A stretch of DNA of 64,000 nucleotides from Chitinophagales bacterium (GCA_023957245.1 JAMLHJ010000010.1:1-64000), one strand, 5' to 3'; positions 35,966-46,870 are shown, numbered from the stretch's first letter. Program-made: numbers and translations. Notes: generated by a model from the sequence alone, not told the origin.

Positions 35966-37228
35966 ATGAAAGTTTTCAAATTTGGAGGTGCCTCAGTAAA
36001 AGATGCTGCCGGAGTCAAAAATGTAGCCAATATCATTAAAAGATTTGGTGATGAAAAAATTTTAATCGTCGTTTCAGCTACTGGAAAAACCACTAATGCA
36101 TTAGAAGAAGTTGTTTCTGCTTATCTTCAAAATACTGGTGAAGTTCAAGATAAAATAAAGGTTATAAAGGACAACCATATCAATATTTGCAAAGGACTTT
36201 TTCCAAGTGATGAAGATGCTGTATATACTCATTTGCAGAATATTTTTTATGACTTAGAAAAATTCACAAGTAAAGATATCCCAGATAGCAACAGTTATGT
36301 TTATGACCAAATTGTTTCTGCGGGAGAAATGATTTCATCTATCATTTTAAGTCATTATCTCAACTTGGCAGGAGTAAAAAATAATTGGTTAGATGTGTGT
36401 AAAGTCTTAAAAACTGATGATACTTATAGAGAAGCTATCATTAATTGGGAAGATTCTACACAAAAAACTAATGAAATTTTAAGACCATTACTAGAAAAAA
36501 ACTCAGTAGTAACTCAAGGGTTTATTGGTTCTACAATAGAAGGATTCATTACTACTTTAGGAAGAGAAGGATCTGATTACACTGCTGCTGTTTTTGCAAA
36601 TATTTTAGATGCTGAAAGCCAAACTATTTGGAAAGATGTTCCTGGTGTAATGAGTGGAGATCCTAGAAGATTCCAAGATGCTGTATTTATTGACGAACTT
36701 TCGTATTTAGAAGCAGTAGAAATGACTTATTACGGTGCGAGTGTAATTCACCCAAAAACGATTAAACCAATTCAGAATAAAAATATTCCTCTTCTTGTTA
36801 AGTCATTTATCAATCCTGATGGAAAAGGAACAAAAGTTTTTGGTGCAGACTATCCAATTCAATATCCACCAGTAAGAGTTATTAAAGACAATCAATCTTT
36901 ATTGACATTTCATACCAAAGATTTCTCATTTGTTGCAGATGATACTGTTGGCGATTTATTAAAAGCATTTGCTGTCGCTAATTTGAAAATCAATATGATT
37001 CAGACAGGAGCTATTTCTTTACAAGCTGTAGTAGATAATAATCCTGAAAAAATCACTAAAGTCATCAAATTGTTACACAATCTATTCAATATTCAACAAG
37101 ATAATGATTTGATTATTTTGACAATTAGACACTATAATAATGAAGTTATCCAAAAACATATTGCTGACAAACAAGTTATTATAACTCAAAAAAGACCATC
37201 TACCTATCAAGTATTATATGCTAAATAA
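35966..37228 (+). CDS. lysC: Aspartate kinase (monofunctional)
   Basis: Phosphorylates aspartate, the first step to lysine, threonine, methionine and diaminopimelate. The 420-residue protein begins at the usual KVFKFGGASVKD (P-loop-like kinase site). TTLGREGSDYTAAVFANI (~190) and WKDVPGVMSGDPR (~216) are the nucleotide/aspartate-binding motifs. EMTYYGASVIHPKTIKPIQ (~248) is the hallmark of lysC-type enzymes. A C-terminal ACT domain of about 110 residues (~305-415, LTFHTKDFSFV and NLKINMIQTGAISL) is present, the usual site of amino-acid feedback. No homoserine dehydrogenase is fused. Confidence 0.94.
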   Translation: MKVFKFGGASVKDAAGVKNVANIIKRFGDEKILIVVSATGKTTNALEEVVSAYLQNTGEVQDKIKVIKDNHINICKGLFPSDEDAVYTHLQNIFYDLEKFTSKDIPDSNSYVYDQIVSAGEMISSIILSHYLNLAGVKNNWLDVCKVLKTDDTYREAIINWEDSTQKTNEILRPLLEKNSVVTQGFIGSTIEGFITTLGREGSDYTAAVFANILDAESQTIWKDVPGVMSGDPRRFQDAVFIDELSYLEAVEMTYYGASVIHPKTIKPIQNKNIPLLVKSFINPDGKGTKVFGADYPIQYPPVRVIKDNQSLLTFHTKDFSFVADDTVGDLLKAFAVANLKINMIQTGAISLQAVVDNNPEKITKVIKLLHNLFNIQQDNDLIILTIRHYNNEVIQKHIADKQVIITQKRPSTYQVLYAK

Positions 37229-37256
37229 GAATAGATAGATTTAAAATATTCAAGGG

Positions 37257-37281
37257 GGCTGCCATTGAGGTGGCCTTTTTT
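37257..37281 (+). terminator. Rho-independent terminator after aspartate kinase
   Basis: A 7-bp stem (GGCTGCC with GGTGGCC, two G-U pairs) around an ATTGA loop, followed by TTTTTT. It lies 29 bp after the stop. Confidence 0.75.
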
Positions 37282-37341
37282 ATTATATCCATAAGGAATC
37301 TTCATAAAATCGTTTAATTTTAATAGCTAGAAACACAAGCA

Positions 37342-38784
37342 ATGAAAAAAATCACCTTATTTATATTTAGTGCCCTCGTTATTCTGATGGGAGTTCTCTT
37401 TTACAATTATTTTAAAAATGCTCCTGACAAATCTATACAAGTATTACCACGGACAGATATTTCATCTATAAATGGCTATAAAGAACGTGTTGCCAAGGCA
37501 TTAACTTATCAGACTGTATCGTATGAAGATACATCTTTGATTGATTACAATACATTTTTAGAGTTTCACAAATATCTCCAAAGTACCTTCCCTATTATTT
37601 TTGAAAATCTGACATTAGAAACTGTAAACAAATATTCTATCCTTTTAAAATGGTCAGGCTCCAATCCTCAACTAAAGCCCGGAATATTAATGGCGCATCA
37701 AGATGTAGTACCTGTTTCAGAAGACACAAAAGATTTATGGCGATTCCCTCCTTTTGAAGGCATCATCAAAGACGATACTTTATTTGGCAGAGGCAGTATT
37801 GACAACAAAGCCAATTTAATTTCACAATTGGAAGCTATTAATTTCTTACTTCAACAAAATTTCAAACCACAGCGAGATATTTATTTCGTCTTTGGGCATG
37901 ACGAGGAAATTGGTGGAAAACAGGGTGCTTTAGCTGTAGCTCAATTATTGAAAAGTAGAAATATTCAAGCAGACTTTGTATTAGATGAAGGTGGATACGT
38001 TTCTACAGGAATAGTGCCTGGAGTAACAAGACCAGTTGCATTAGTAGGGACAGCAGAAAAGGGATTTCTCAATCTGGAGCTTTCTGTTAATATTGATGGA
38101 GGTCACTCATCTATGCCCAATAAAGATAATGCTATCAATACATTGAGTAAGGCATTAGTCAATTTGAGCAACACTCCATTTCCGTCATCAATATCTCCTT
38201 CTGTTCAAAGCTTCATGGCTCATGTATCACCTCACTCTAGCTTTATTAACAGATTAGCTATGAGCAACTTATGGCTATTCAAACCATTGATTTATAATAT
38301 CTATAGCCAGACAGCACCAGGCGATGCCATGATAAGAACAACTATGGTACCTACCATTATAAAAGGTGGTGAAAAGGATAATGTTATTCCCAATATTGCT
38401 GTTGCAAATATCAATTATAGAATTAATTCTGGCACCACTATTCAAGACGTTATTGACCACACTACCAAAGCAATAAACAATCCATTGGTTCATATCAGCA
38501 TGAAATCTCAAGGTCAAGAAGCCACTGGAGTATCACCTGTCAATACAGAATCATTTCAACATATCAGTAGTTCAGTTGCTTCTAATTTTGAAAATTCCAT
38601 CACAACTCCTTTCTTGATGATTGCTGGTACAGACTCGAAACACTTTGATATCGTTTCACAAAACATTTACAAGTTCAGTCCTTTGGCTAATCCTTATGGT
38701 TTCCATGCAGTGAATGAATATCTCAATCTTAAAGATTATAAAAACACAATTGGATTTTATGTGGACTTTATTAAGAAACTTTAA
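37342..38784 (+). CDS. M20 family metallopeptidase (carboxypeptidase S-like), membrane-anchored
   Basis: A 480-residue Zn peptidase. An N-terminal hydrophobic segment (residues 3-24) without a clear cleavage site suggests a membrane anchor. Metal-ligand motifs are ILMAHQDVVPV (His-x-Asp, ~112), GRGSIDNKANLI (Asp, ~149), FGHDEEIGG (Glu-Glu, ~183) and LDEGGY (~213); IAGTDSKHF (~430) supplies the last His. The dimerisation domain lies at about 230-370. Similar proteins are N-acyl-amino-acid or Gly-X carboxypeptidases. It faces the periplasm if the TM orientation is N-in. A single gene between a terminator and a DUF2804 gene. Confidence 0.92.
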   Translation: MKKITLFIFSALVILMGVLFYNYFKNAPDKSIQVLPRTDISSINGYKERVAKALTYQTVSYEDTSLIDYNTFLEFHKYLQSTFPIIFENLTLETVNKYSILLKWSGSNPQLKPGILMAHQDVVPVSEDTKDLWRFPPFEGIIKDDTLFGRGSIDNKANLISQLEAINFLLQQNFKPQRDIYFVFGHDEEIGGKQGALAVAQLLKSRNIQADFVLDEGGYVSTGIVPGVTRPVALVGTAEKGFLNLELSVNIDGGHSSMPNKDNAINTLSKALVNLSNTPFPSSISPSVQSFMAHVSPHSSFINRLAMSNLWLFKPLIYNIYSQTAPGDAMIRTTMVPTIIKGGEKDNVIPNIAVANINYRINSGTTIQDVIDHTTKAINNPLVHISMKSQGQEATGVSPVNTESFQHISSSVASNFENSITTPFLMIAGTDSKHFDIVSQNIYKFSPLANPYGFHAVNEYLNLKDYKNTIGFYVDFIKKL

Positions 38785-38843
38785 TCCACAAGTAGCCACT
38801 AAATACTAATATTTTTATACTTTGTCATTTAATAAATAATCTT

Positions 38844-39815
38844 ATGCTTAAAGAACCTGTTCAACAATTATTACGACATGGGAAGCCTATTGAGTTTGGA
38901 AGATATAAAAATCTTATTCCTCAACCTTTGACTACTTTTTGGGATGATGATGGGTTGCCTATGATGAAACGTAGAAGAACTCAACGCAAGGCATGGATTT
39001 TTTTTGGCATTTATACCAAAGATTTATATACAGGAATAGCTATTGTTGACGCAGGTATGGTCTCGACTGCATTTACTTACTTTTATATTCCATCAGAAAA
39101 TTTATTTATTGAAGATAAAATCACTTTGCCATTAGGATTTAGCAAAGGTTTTGATCCTGCAATGACTGATGATTGGAAATTGGGTAAATATTCTATTCAA
39201 ACGACAAATCAGACAATGACACTCAATTATTCTGGCAAATTCAAATTGGAAATATCAGCTACTTTAAATGATAATGGAGTGAGTATAGTGGCTCCTTCTG
39301 AGGGAAACAGGCCTTTTAACTTTACTTACAAAGATTTGAATATACCGATTCAATGTAAGATTAATTATCAAGGAAAATTATATCAAACAGAAGGTGCTTA
39401 TGGGGCTATTGATTTCACCAAAGGATATCCACCTAGACAGACACAATGGAATTGGAGTAGTGCAATAGGTCTTACAGAAAGTGGAAAATCTATTGCATTT
39501 AATATTGTTGACAAATTCAACTCCAATTTAGAAAATATCTTATGGCTAGACAATCAAAGAATTGTCCTTTCTGATGCAAAATTTACTTACGGTCCAGATT
39601 TAAAAAAAGATATTTGGCTGATTCAAACAGAGGATTTAATATTAAACATGCAAATGCAACCACAAGGAGCCCGTTACGAAAATCTTAATGCGGCAGTAAT
39701 GAAAAGCATATTTACACAACCTTTTGGCGAGTATAATGGTACAGTAATGGTCAATGGAATTAAAGAAAACTTCACTGCTTGGGGTGTTGCAGAAGAGCAT
39801 CTAGCTGTTTGGTGA
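38844..39815 (+). CDS. DUF2804 family protein
   Basis: A 323-residue protein with no signal peptide, rich in beta strands. QRKAWIFFGIYTKDLYTGIAIVDAG (~45-69) would form the first strand pair. The late conserved segment EGAYGAIDFTKGYPPRQTQW with WNWSSAIG (about residues 183-210) is the region I associate with DUF2804. Its biochemical role is unknown; some members are predicted to have a beta-sandwich like that of lipid or carotenoid-processing proteins, but I cannot support that here. It is isolated, with a 59-bp gap to the M20 peptidase and a gene-free stretch after it. Confidence 0.7.
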   Translation: MLKEPVQQLLRHGKPIEFGRYKNLIPQPLTTFWDDDGLPMMKRRRTQRKAWIFFGIYTKDLYTGIAIVDAGMVSTAFTYFYIPSENLFIEDKITLPLGFSKGFDPAMTDDWKLGKYSIQTTNQTMTLNYSGKFKLEISATLNDNGVSIVAPSEGNRPFNFTYKDLNIPIQCKINYQGKLYQTEGAYGAIDFTKGYPPRQTQWNWSSAIGLTESGKSIAFNIVDKFNSNLENILWLDNQRIVLSDAKFTYGPDLKKDIWLIQTEDLILNMQMQPQGARYENLNAAVMKSIFTQPFGEYNGTVMVNGIKENFTAWGVAEEHLAVW

Positions 39816-40155
39816 TTTCGATTTCTCGCAGTTGCACATCTTTAATTTCCATATATTTTTACCATTTTCTTTAGAAGTTTCGGATAATGTCTTTCTTGCA
39901 ATCACTTATCAGCAGGTGTATGAAAGCAAAAACTCCATATCGTATTTTAAACTTTTCATGATTTGAAATTTAAGGGTTTATTGACAATGAAGCACCTAAC
40001 GGCATTTTGATGAATTCAACTACTGATTTCACACAATAAAATATCCCCTTCTTTATCTCAATCTTTTTGAGCTTTTGCAGATATATATTTTTAACAATAT
40101 AATTTTTGGCATTCAATTAGTAGCATGTACTTTTAATTACTAAATAATTTTTAAA
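39816..40155. other. Gene-free stretch before the alpha-2-macroglobulin gene
   Basis: 340 bp of AT-rich sequence. I see no repeat, hairpin or open frame of note. A near-promoter word, TAATTTTTG (one base too long), occurs about 50 bp before the next ATG. Confidence 0.5.
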
Positions 40156-43100
40156 ATGGCTTTAACCAAAAAGACAATCAATACGCTTTTTATTATTTTT
40201 TTATTCAGTATTCAAGGAGCAATGGCACAACAATATAGCGATATGTGGAAAAAGTATAATGACTTAGAAAATAAGGGTTTCAATAAAGATGCGCTATCAT
40301 TAGCTCAAAAAATATACGACAAAGCACAAAGCGAAAATATCACTGAACAAAAATTCAAAGCGATTATCCATATTTATAAGAATAGGATGCAAATTGAGGA
40401 AAATAGTGAGGAAAAGATTGTCCAAGACTTAAAATCCAAAATTTCAAACACATCTAATGCTGATGAAAAAGCATTGTTGAATCTACTTCTAGCACACTCC
40501 TACTATTCTTACTATTCAGACAATCAGTATGTTATATTGGATAGAACATTTTCCAATGAGCTTTCAGACGATTTCACAATGTGGGATGCAAGGCAATTTC
40601 AAGACCAAATCAATTCTCTGTATATCAGCATTTTAGCAAATAAAAAATCTTTAAAACAATATTCTCTTGAAAATTTCTCTTCAATTATCAACTCTGATAA
40701 AAATTCAAAATTTTCTATTCCAGTTCAAAATCTTTCTGACATTATCTATTTAGAAGCTATCCATTTTTATAAAGCCAAGAACCTTCAATTAATAGAGGCT
40801 AGCAATGCCTTTCAAATCAATCAAAAAGAATATTTTTCACCAATAACTCCATTCTCAGAAATCTCTCTTGATTCAGAAAGTTTTTCCAATGAACTATTTG
40901 CATTGCAACTCTTTCAACAATGGGCAAAAGAGCATATTGACGATAGTAATAAAGAGCTTTTAAGCTATATTGATTATGAAAGATTGCGCTTTGTTTATGA
41001 AAATTATATTGGAGAAAATAAGATAGATTTATATGTTAAGAGTTTAGAAACAGCTTTTAAACAATCTACAACAAAATCAACTCAATCATTATTCAGGGCT
41101 GAATTAATTCATCTTTGGTACGACAATCATGAAGAATTGAATATTCAGTTAAATGATATCGTTCAAAAGGCTACAAAACATATTCAAACCTATCCTGACA
41201 CTTATGGTGCATACAGTGTTCAAGCCTTATTGGATGCAATCAATACCAAAAATTTGGAAGTCAAAACAGAAGAATTTATTCCTGCCAATTCATCTTTTAA
41301 AGCTGCTATTCAATATCAAAATATTTCTAGTCTTCAATATAAAATCATTGAATGGAATCCTACTATCATCAATGAAGAATATAACTCTCAGGAAAAAATA
41401 TGGAAGAATATTCAGAAAGCGCCTACATTACACACTGGCACTTTAGCATTACCTGCATCTGATGATTATCTACAACACAGTATAGAATATGCTTTCGATG
41501 GTTTGCCCATCGGCAAATATGCTTTAATCACCTATACAAAAGATATCAATACGCAATTTGAGAAAAGTAAATTCACTATTTCTCCTTTTCAAGTATCACA
41601 ACTTGCTGTAACAATCAATGAAGATAAACAGGATTTGATTTTCAGAGTATTAGATAGAAAGACAGGATTCCCTATTCAAAATATATCTGTAGAAATTCAG
41701 AAAAGCAATGGATATAACAATCAATACCAAACTATTTTTAGTGGTTTCACCAATGCACGTTCAGAAGTCAAAATAGACAAATCTTCCCTCAATAATTCTT
41801 TGTACAAGATTATTGCAAAAAGCGGAAAAGATATTATAGAGGTCAACCAACAGTATTACAATTATCGCAGTGAGAATAATCAGAAAAACTGGAATTATAG
41901 TACAAAAATATTTACTGATAGAGCCATATATCGACAAGGGCAAGATATCTATTTTAAAGGCATATTGATTGCCTCAAATGGCGATACTGTCCAAGCTGCC
42001 ATTCAGCAAACATTAAAAGTTACTTTAAGGGATGCCAATTACCAAGAAGTATCTTCTCAGACTTTTAGCACCAATGAATTTGGAAGTTTTAGTGGTATTT
42101 TCAAAATTCCCGTTGGAGGACTTAATGGCAGTTTTACCATTGAAACTCCTTACGGCTCAGCCAGTATAGCTGTTGAAGATTATAAAAGACCTACATTTGA
42201 AGTGGAAATATTACCTACAGAGGGAACATTCCAACTTGAAAGTAATATTCGTATTCAAGGACAAGCTATTGCTTATAGCGGAGCCAATATTTCAAATGCA
42301 GAAGCAACTTATACTGTCCAAAGACAGGCATATTATCCTATTTGGAGAATGTATGGCAAATATTTTCCCCAATATTCAAGCCCTGCAATCATCACCACTG
42401 GTAAAACCGCAACAGATGCCAATGGTCAGTTCTTCATCAATTTTATAGCTGAAAAAGATCGAAACAATCTTTCTGTATATCAATATATTGTATCTGTAAA
42501 TGTTGCAGATATTACTGGGGAAGTGAGAAGTACAAGTTATACTTTACGAGTAGGAAAAAATGCTATTGAACCACAAATGAATACCGATGCTGTATGGGAA
42601 ATCAACACCACTCCTTCTTTATCACTAAGTGCCAAAAACCTTCAAGGTGTTCCTGTTTCTACTCAATTCAAAGTAACTATTTCCTCATTAGAAACTCCTA
42701 AATTTCCAAAAAAGCCAAGGTATTGGGAGGCTCCAGACCAATATTCAATGACCGAAATCGTTCATGATAAAAAATTTCCTTACGATATATATTCTAATGA
42801 CAATTCTGTAGAAAAATGGACGATTAAAGCTAAAATATGGGAAAGAAATATCGAGGTAACTGGAGATACAAGTTATCAAGATTTGCCAAAAAATCTTTCT
42901 GCAGGTATGTATAAAATATCTTCTGTCATAATAGACAATTCTGACACAATAGTCATTGACCGATACTTTGAAGTCAAAGCAGCACTCGCTCCATCTATTC
43001 AACCTGAATTTATAAAAGTATCTCTCAACAAAAAAAGTTATCAGACTAATGATATAGCTTCGATAGTATTTGCATCAGATATTCCTAAAGGATATGTTTC

Positions 43101-46100
43101 TGCTTTTTTTACCATAGGAAACGATATTGTGGCAGACACGGCTATATATCTAAATGGAGTGCCAGCAATATGGAATATTCCTTTCCAAATCAAAAACAAT
43201 GATATCGTTACTGTATATTATGAAATGATTGCTGAAAACAGAATATTTAAAAACAGTATAAATATTCCTATTCAATACAAAAAATGGGATGATTTAGATA
43301 TCAAATGGCAAACATTCAGAAATAAATTATTGCCTGGTTCTAAAGAAAAATGGACTTTAAAAATCACTGATAAAAACCAACAACTAATTGAGGCAGAATT
43401 GTTAGCAACAATGTACGACGCATCTTTAGACCAATTTGCTTCAAATGATTTTTATTTTTCATTGCCTATTCAATCCAGAACTTGGTACAGCTATTTTTAT
43501 TATGGAAAATCTACATTTGGTCTAGCCAATTCTTACGATTATCAAGGAAAATTATTCAATATCTATCCTGATTTTGTATCCCTCCAAAATCCAGAAATTA
43601 ATTATTTCAATTGGAGATTGAGTTTGGGTTCTCGTCATCAAATACTATATGCCATGAGAGGCGGTGCCCCTGCTACTCAAATGGAAATGGCAATGAAATC
43701 TGTTGGGGATGCTCAAGAAGATTCAGCTGATACAAGTTCAGATGGAAAAGATTTAAAAGAAGATAGCAAATCAGCTACTCCAGAAGTAAGTACTGCTATT
43801 TTTAGAACTAACTTCAATGAAACTGCATTTTTCTATCCTTTTATATACTCAGATAAATCTGGAGAATACACAATTGACTTTACTATTCCTGATGCTTTGA
43901 CAACATGGAAATTTTTAGCATTTGCACATACCAAAGAATTGCATTATAATATCTTTCAAGATGAAGTAAAAACGCAAAAAGATATCATGATACAAATGAA
44001 TAGACCTCGATTTTTGAGGGAAGGAGATATCGTATATCTGAAAGCCAAAGTATCTAATCTGACGGATAAAGAACAATCAATATCCAGTAGTATTGTTTTT
44101 AGAAATGCAGATACACAAGAAGATATTACATCTGAAATTTTAAAATCCAACGCATCTATTCAAAGTACTATTTCAGCAAAAGGCAATAATAGTGTAGAAT
44201 GGAAAATTGAAATTCCTAAAACATATCAAGCTATTACTTATGAAATTCTAGCCAATTCAGGTTCATTTTCTGATGGGGAAAAAGATATTATTCCAATATT
44301 AGAAAATAGAATTTTACTGACTAAATCAACTCCTATTTTTATCAATAAAAAAGGAAAATATTCATGGGAATTAAAAGATTTTATTACACAAAGTGCTAGT
44401 TCAAATACTAAAATGATAGCATTTGAATATACTTCTCAACCCGTTTGGTACGCACTAATGGCACTACCATATTTGAATGAACAAAATGAAGCATCTGCAC
44501 TTGCTCTATTTGATAGATATTATGCAAATACATTAGCATCTTTTATTCTAAAAGAAATACCAGAAAGCAAGAAACTGCTCGAAGCATGGAAAAAAGAAGG
44601 TTCATTAAAATCTGCTTTAGAAAAAAATCAAGAGCTCAAATCTATTGTTTTGGAAGCTACTCCTTGGTTGAGAGATGCACAAGATGAAACTGAGCAAATG
44701 CAGCAACTGTATAAATTATTGACAGATGCTGAAAACCCAAATACGCTTAATAGTATTTTTGAAAAACTACAAAAGCTACAAAATCCATCTGGAGGAATCT
44801 CTTGGTATCCTGGAATGCCTGAAAGTAGATATATAACTCAACATATTCTTTTAGGAATTTACCAATTGGATAAGATAGGTGCTTTGAAAATCACAAGTAA
44901 TTCGTCACTTAATCAGTACGTCAATCAATCTATCAACTATGTGGACAATGAAGTACTAAAACAATTCAATGAAATCAAAAAATATGACTCAAATTATCTC
45001 AAAAATGACCATCTGAGTTATCAAGAAATACAATATTTGTATCTGACATCATTCTTCAGAATCAAAATAAATTCAGAGCCTAGTCAGTATTTTTATGGTC
45101 AAGCTCAAAAATTTGGCACACAGAAAAACAATTATGCCAAAGCATTATTGGCAATGACACTCAATAGATATGGAGATAAAAACAACGCTCAACTATTACT
45201 AAAAAGCTTAGAACAATCTGCAGTCATTTCAGAGAAAGAAGGTATGTATTGGAAAACTACAAGTCAATACTACTGGTACGACTCTCCTATTGAAACCCAA
45301 GCAAGTATTATTTTGGCATTCAATGAAATTACAAAGGAAGACGAAACAATCGACCATTTAAAATTGTGGTTACTCAGACAAAAGCAAACCAACAGATGGG
45401 AACAACCCAAAGCCACTGTTGAGGCTTGCTACGCTTTACTTCTAACTGGTAGTGATTGGAAAACAACAAATACAGATATTGTCAAAATAGATGGCGATCC
45501 TATTGCAAATAATCAATCATCTTTAGGAACATCCTATATCAAGCAATCATGGAATATCGAAGCAGGAGCACAACAGCCACAATCAATCAATATCCGCAAA
45601 AAGAAAAAAACATCATCTTGGGGAGCTATCTATCAACAATATTGGGAAGATTTAGATAAAACTGAAAGCAATAGCAACGAAGATTTGAATATCAAAAGAA
45701 CGCTTTACAAGGTGGAGAACAACGAACAAGGAGAACTTCTCATTCCTATTTCACAACAAACACCACTTAAAATAGGCGATCAAATTAGAATTAAATTGGA
45801 ATTAAAAATCAATAAAGACCTTGAATTCTTCCATTTACAAGACACTAGAGCTTCTGGATTTGAGCCTGTAAACGTACTTTCTACTTATAAATACCAAGGT
45901 GGATTGTGGTACTATGAAGTCAATGGAGATGCTGCAACACATTGGTTTATAGAAAATATCAATAAAGGAAACTATGTTTTTGAATATACCGTTAATATAA
46001 ATGTTGCAGGAAAATACAGTAGTGGTGTAACAAGTGGCGAGTGTTTATATGCACCAGAGTATAGATTTCACTCCAATGGCACAATATTTGAAATAAAACC

Positions 46101-46104
46101 ATAA
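40156..46104 (+). CDS. Alpha-2-macroglobulin family protein without thioester
   Basis: A 1982-residue exported protein of the Bacteroidota A2M type. It starts with a Sec signal (FIIFLFSIQGAMAQ, no lipobox), then a helical N-terminal region (~25-400). MG domains follow: DRAIYRQGQDIYFKGI (~594) is the MG2 hallmark, EDYKRPTFEVEI (~675) the next, and IFRTNFNETAFFYPFIYSDK (~1215) the A2M core. IPDALTTWKFLAFAHTKEL (~1245) and GGISWYPGMPESRYITQHI (~1545, alpha-6/alpha-6 region) are typical. At the thioester position the usual CxEQ reads SALA (44494-44505), so no covalent trap can form. It may act by binding proteases or as a structural partner. It precedes an OMP gene by 13 bp. Confidence 0.88.
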   Translation: MALTKKTINTLFIIFLFSIQGAMAQQYSDMWKKYNDLENKGFNKDALSLAQKIYDKAQSENITEQKFKAIIHIYKNRMQIEENSEEKIVQDLKSKISNTSNADEKALLNLLLAHSYYSYYSDNQYVILDRTFSNELSDDFTMWDARQFQDQINSLYISILANKKSLKQYSLENFSSIINSDKNSKFSIPVQNLSDIIYLEAIHFYKAKNLQLIEASNAFQINQKEYFSPITPFSEISLDSESFSNELFALQLFQQWAKEHIDDSNKELLSYIDYERLRFVYENYIGENKIDLYVKSLETAFKQSTTKSTQSLFRAELIHLWYDNHEELNIQLNDIVQKATKHIQTYPDTYGAYSVQALLDAINTKNLEVKTEEFIPANSSFKAAIQYQNISSLQYKIIEWNPTIINEEYNSQEKIWKNIQKAPTLHTGTLALPASDDYLQHSIEYAFDGLPIGKYALITYTKDINTQFEKSKFTISPFQVSQLAVTINEDKQDLIFRVLDRKTGFPIQNISVEIQKSNGYNNQYQTIFSGFTNARSEVKIDKSSLNNSLYKIIAKSGKDIIEVNQQYYNYRSENNQKNWNYSTKIFTDRAIYRQGQDIYFKGILIASNGDTVQAAIQQTLKVTLRDANYQEVSSQTFSTNEFGSFSGIFKIPVGGLNGSFTIETPYGSASIAVEDYKRPTFEVEILPTEGTFQLESNIRIQGQAIAYSGANISNAEATYTVQRQAYYPIWRMYGKYFPQYSSPAIITTGKTATDANGQFFINFIAEKDRNNLSVYQYIVSVNVADITGEVRSTSYTLRVGKNAIEPQMNTDAVWEINTTPSLSLSAKNLQGVPVSTQFKVTISSLETPKFPKKPRYWEAPDQYSMTEIVHDKKFPYDIYSNDNSVEKWTIKAKIWERNIEVTGDTSYQDLPKNLSAGMYKISSVIIDNSDTIVIDRYFEVKAALAPSIQPEFIKVSLNKKSYQTNDIASIVFASDIPKGYVSAFFTIGNDIVADTAIYLNGVPAIWNIPFQIKNNDIVTVYYEMIAENRIFKNSINIPIQYKKWDDLDIKWQTFRNKLLPGSKEKWTLKITDKNQQLIEAELLATMYDASLDQFASNDFYFSLPIQSRTWYSYFYYGKSTFGLANSYDYQGKLFNIYPDFVSLQNPEINYFNWRLSLGSRHQILYAMRGGAPATQMEMAMKSVGDAQEDSADTSSDGKDLKEDSKSATPEVSTAIFRTNFNETAFFYPFIYSDKSGEYTIDFTIPDALTTWKFLAFAHTKELHYNIFQDEVKTQKDIMIQMNRPRFLREGDIVYLKAKVSNLTDKEQSISSSIVFRNADTQEDITSEILKSNASIQSTISAKGNNSVEWKIEIPKTYQAITYEILANSGSFSDGEKDIIPILENRILLTKSTPIFINKKGKYSWELKDFITQSASSNTKMIAFEYTSQPVWYALMALPYLNEQNEASALALFDRYYANTLASFILKEIPESKKLLEAWKKEGSLKSALEKNQELKSIVLEATPWLRDAQDETEQMQQLYKLLTDAENPNTLNSIFEKLQKLQNPSGGISWYPGMPESRYITQHILLGIYQLDKIGALKITSNSSLNQYVNQSINYVDNEVLKQFNEIKKYDSNYLKNDHLSYQEIQYLYLTSFFRIKINSEPSQYFYGQAQKFGTQKNNYAKALLAMTLNRYGDKNNAQLLLKSLEQSAVISEKEGMYWKTTSQYYWYDSPIETQASIILAFNEITKEDETIDHLKLWLLRQKQTNRWEQPKATVEACYALLLTGSDWKTTNTDIVKIDGDPIANNQSSLGTSYIKQSWNIEAGAQQPQSINIRKKKKTSSWGAIYQQYWEDLDKTESNSNEDLNIKRTLYKVENNEQGELLIPISQQTPLKIGDQIRIKLELKINKDLEFFHLQDTRASGFEPVNVLSTYKYQGGLWYYEVNGDAATHWFIENINKGNYVFEYTVNINVAGKYSSGVTSGECLYAPEYRFHSNGTIFEIKP

Positions 46105-46117
46105 AATATTTTTTATT

Positions 46118-46870
46118 ATGAATTTTTCAAAATCAAGAAAAGTAGTATTAGCAGGATTGTTTTCAATAGGAATGATAGGCATTTCTGCAGCAAAAGATGG
46201 TAATAATGATGGTGGATTTGGACTTAAAGGTGGTGTAGGATTCTCAACATTGAGTTTTGGTGAGCCTAAAGATGTGGAAAGTTTCAACTTCAAAAACAAC
46301 AAAAACACATGGAAAGTAGGTGGAATGGTAGGTGTTACTTATGAAAAAAGATTTGGAGATCATTTTGCGCTAGATATAGAAGCCTTATTAGCCAATAAAG
46401 GGGTAAAAAGACAGAGCACTTATTCCATTTTAGGAAAGGACGGAAAGTTTACACTGAAAGGCAATCTTTTTTCATTAGATGTTCCAGTATCTGCAAAGTT
46501 TTATTTGGGTGACAATTTCAATATTTATGCTGGCCCTTATTTTTTATATATTATGGGGGGTGCAGCAAAATTCACCCATGATTTTGATGGTAAAACACAA
46601 ACTAAAAATAGCAGCAATTGGTATGGAGATGATTACAAAGACATCAATGGAGAATTGCCTATGAATAGATTTGACTTAGGAGCTAATGTCGGTTTGGAAT
46701 TTGTTTCTAATGGAGGTTTTGGTGTAGGTGCGAGATTCCAAAAAGGATTTTTAGATCTTACGAATAATGACTATAAAGGAACTTTAACAGAAAGTGATGG
46801 TTTGATTATGGGTGATAAGAAATTTGTTTCTAATACTGGATTTCAAGTATATACTTTAATAAGATTCTAA
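46118..46870 (+). CDS. Outer-membrane beta-barrel protein (porin-like family)
   Basis: A 250-residue exported protein. After a signal peptide (VVLAGLFSIGMIGISAAK) comes GGFGLKGGVGFSTLSFGEP, the opening strand of an eight-stranded OmpX/OmpA-like barrel (PorT/outer membrane beta-barrel domain). FALDIEALLANKGVKR and the C-terminal TGFQVYTLIRF, which ends in an aromatic residue as barrels do, support this. It follows the alpha-2-macroglobulin gene by 13 bp on the same strand and is the last gene before a clear terminator, so the two are likely co-expressed. Confidence 0.85.
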   Translation: MNFSKSRKVVLAGLFSIGMIGISAAKDGNNDGGFGLKGGVGFSTLSFGEPKDVESFNFKNNKNTWKVGGMVGVTYEKRFGDHFALDIEALLANKGVKRQSTYSILGKDGKFTLKGNLFSLDVPVSAKFYLGDNFNIYAGPYFLYIMGGAAKFTHDFDGKTQTKNSSNWYGDDYKDINGELPMNRFDLGANVGLEFVSNGGFGVGARFQKGFLDLTNNDYKGTLTESDGLIMGDKKFVSNTGFQVYTLIRF

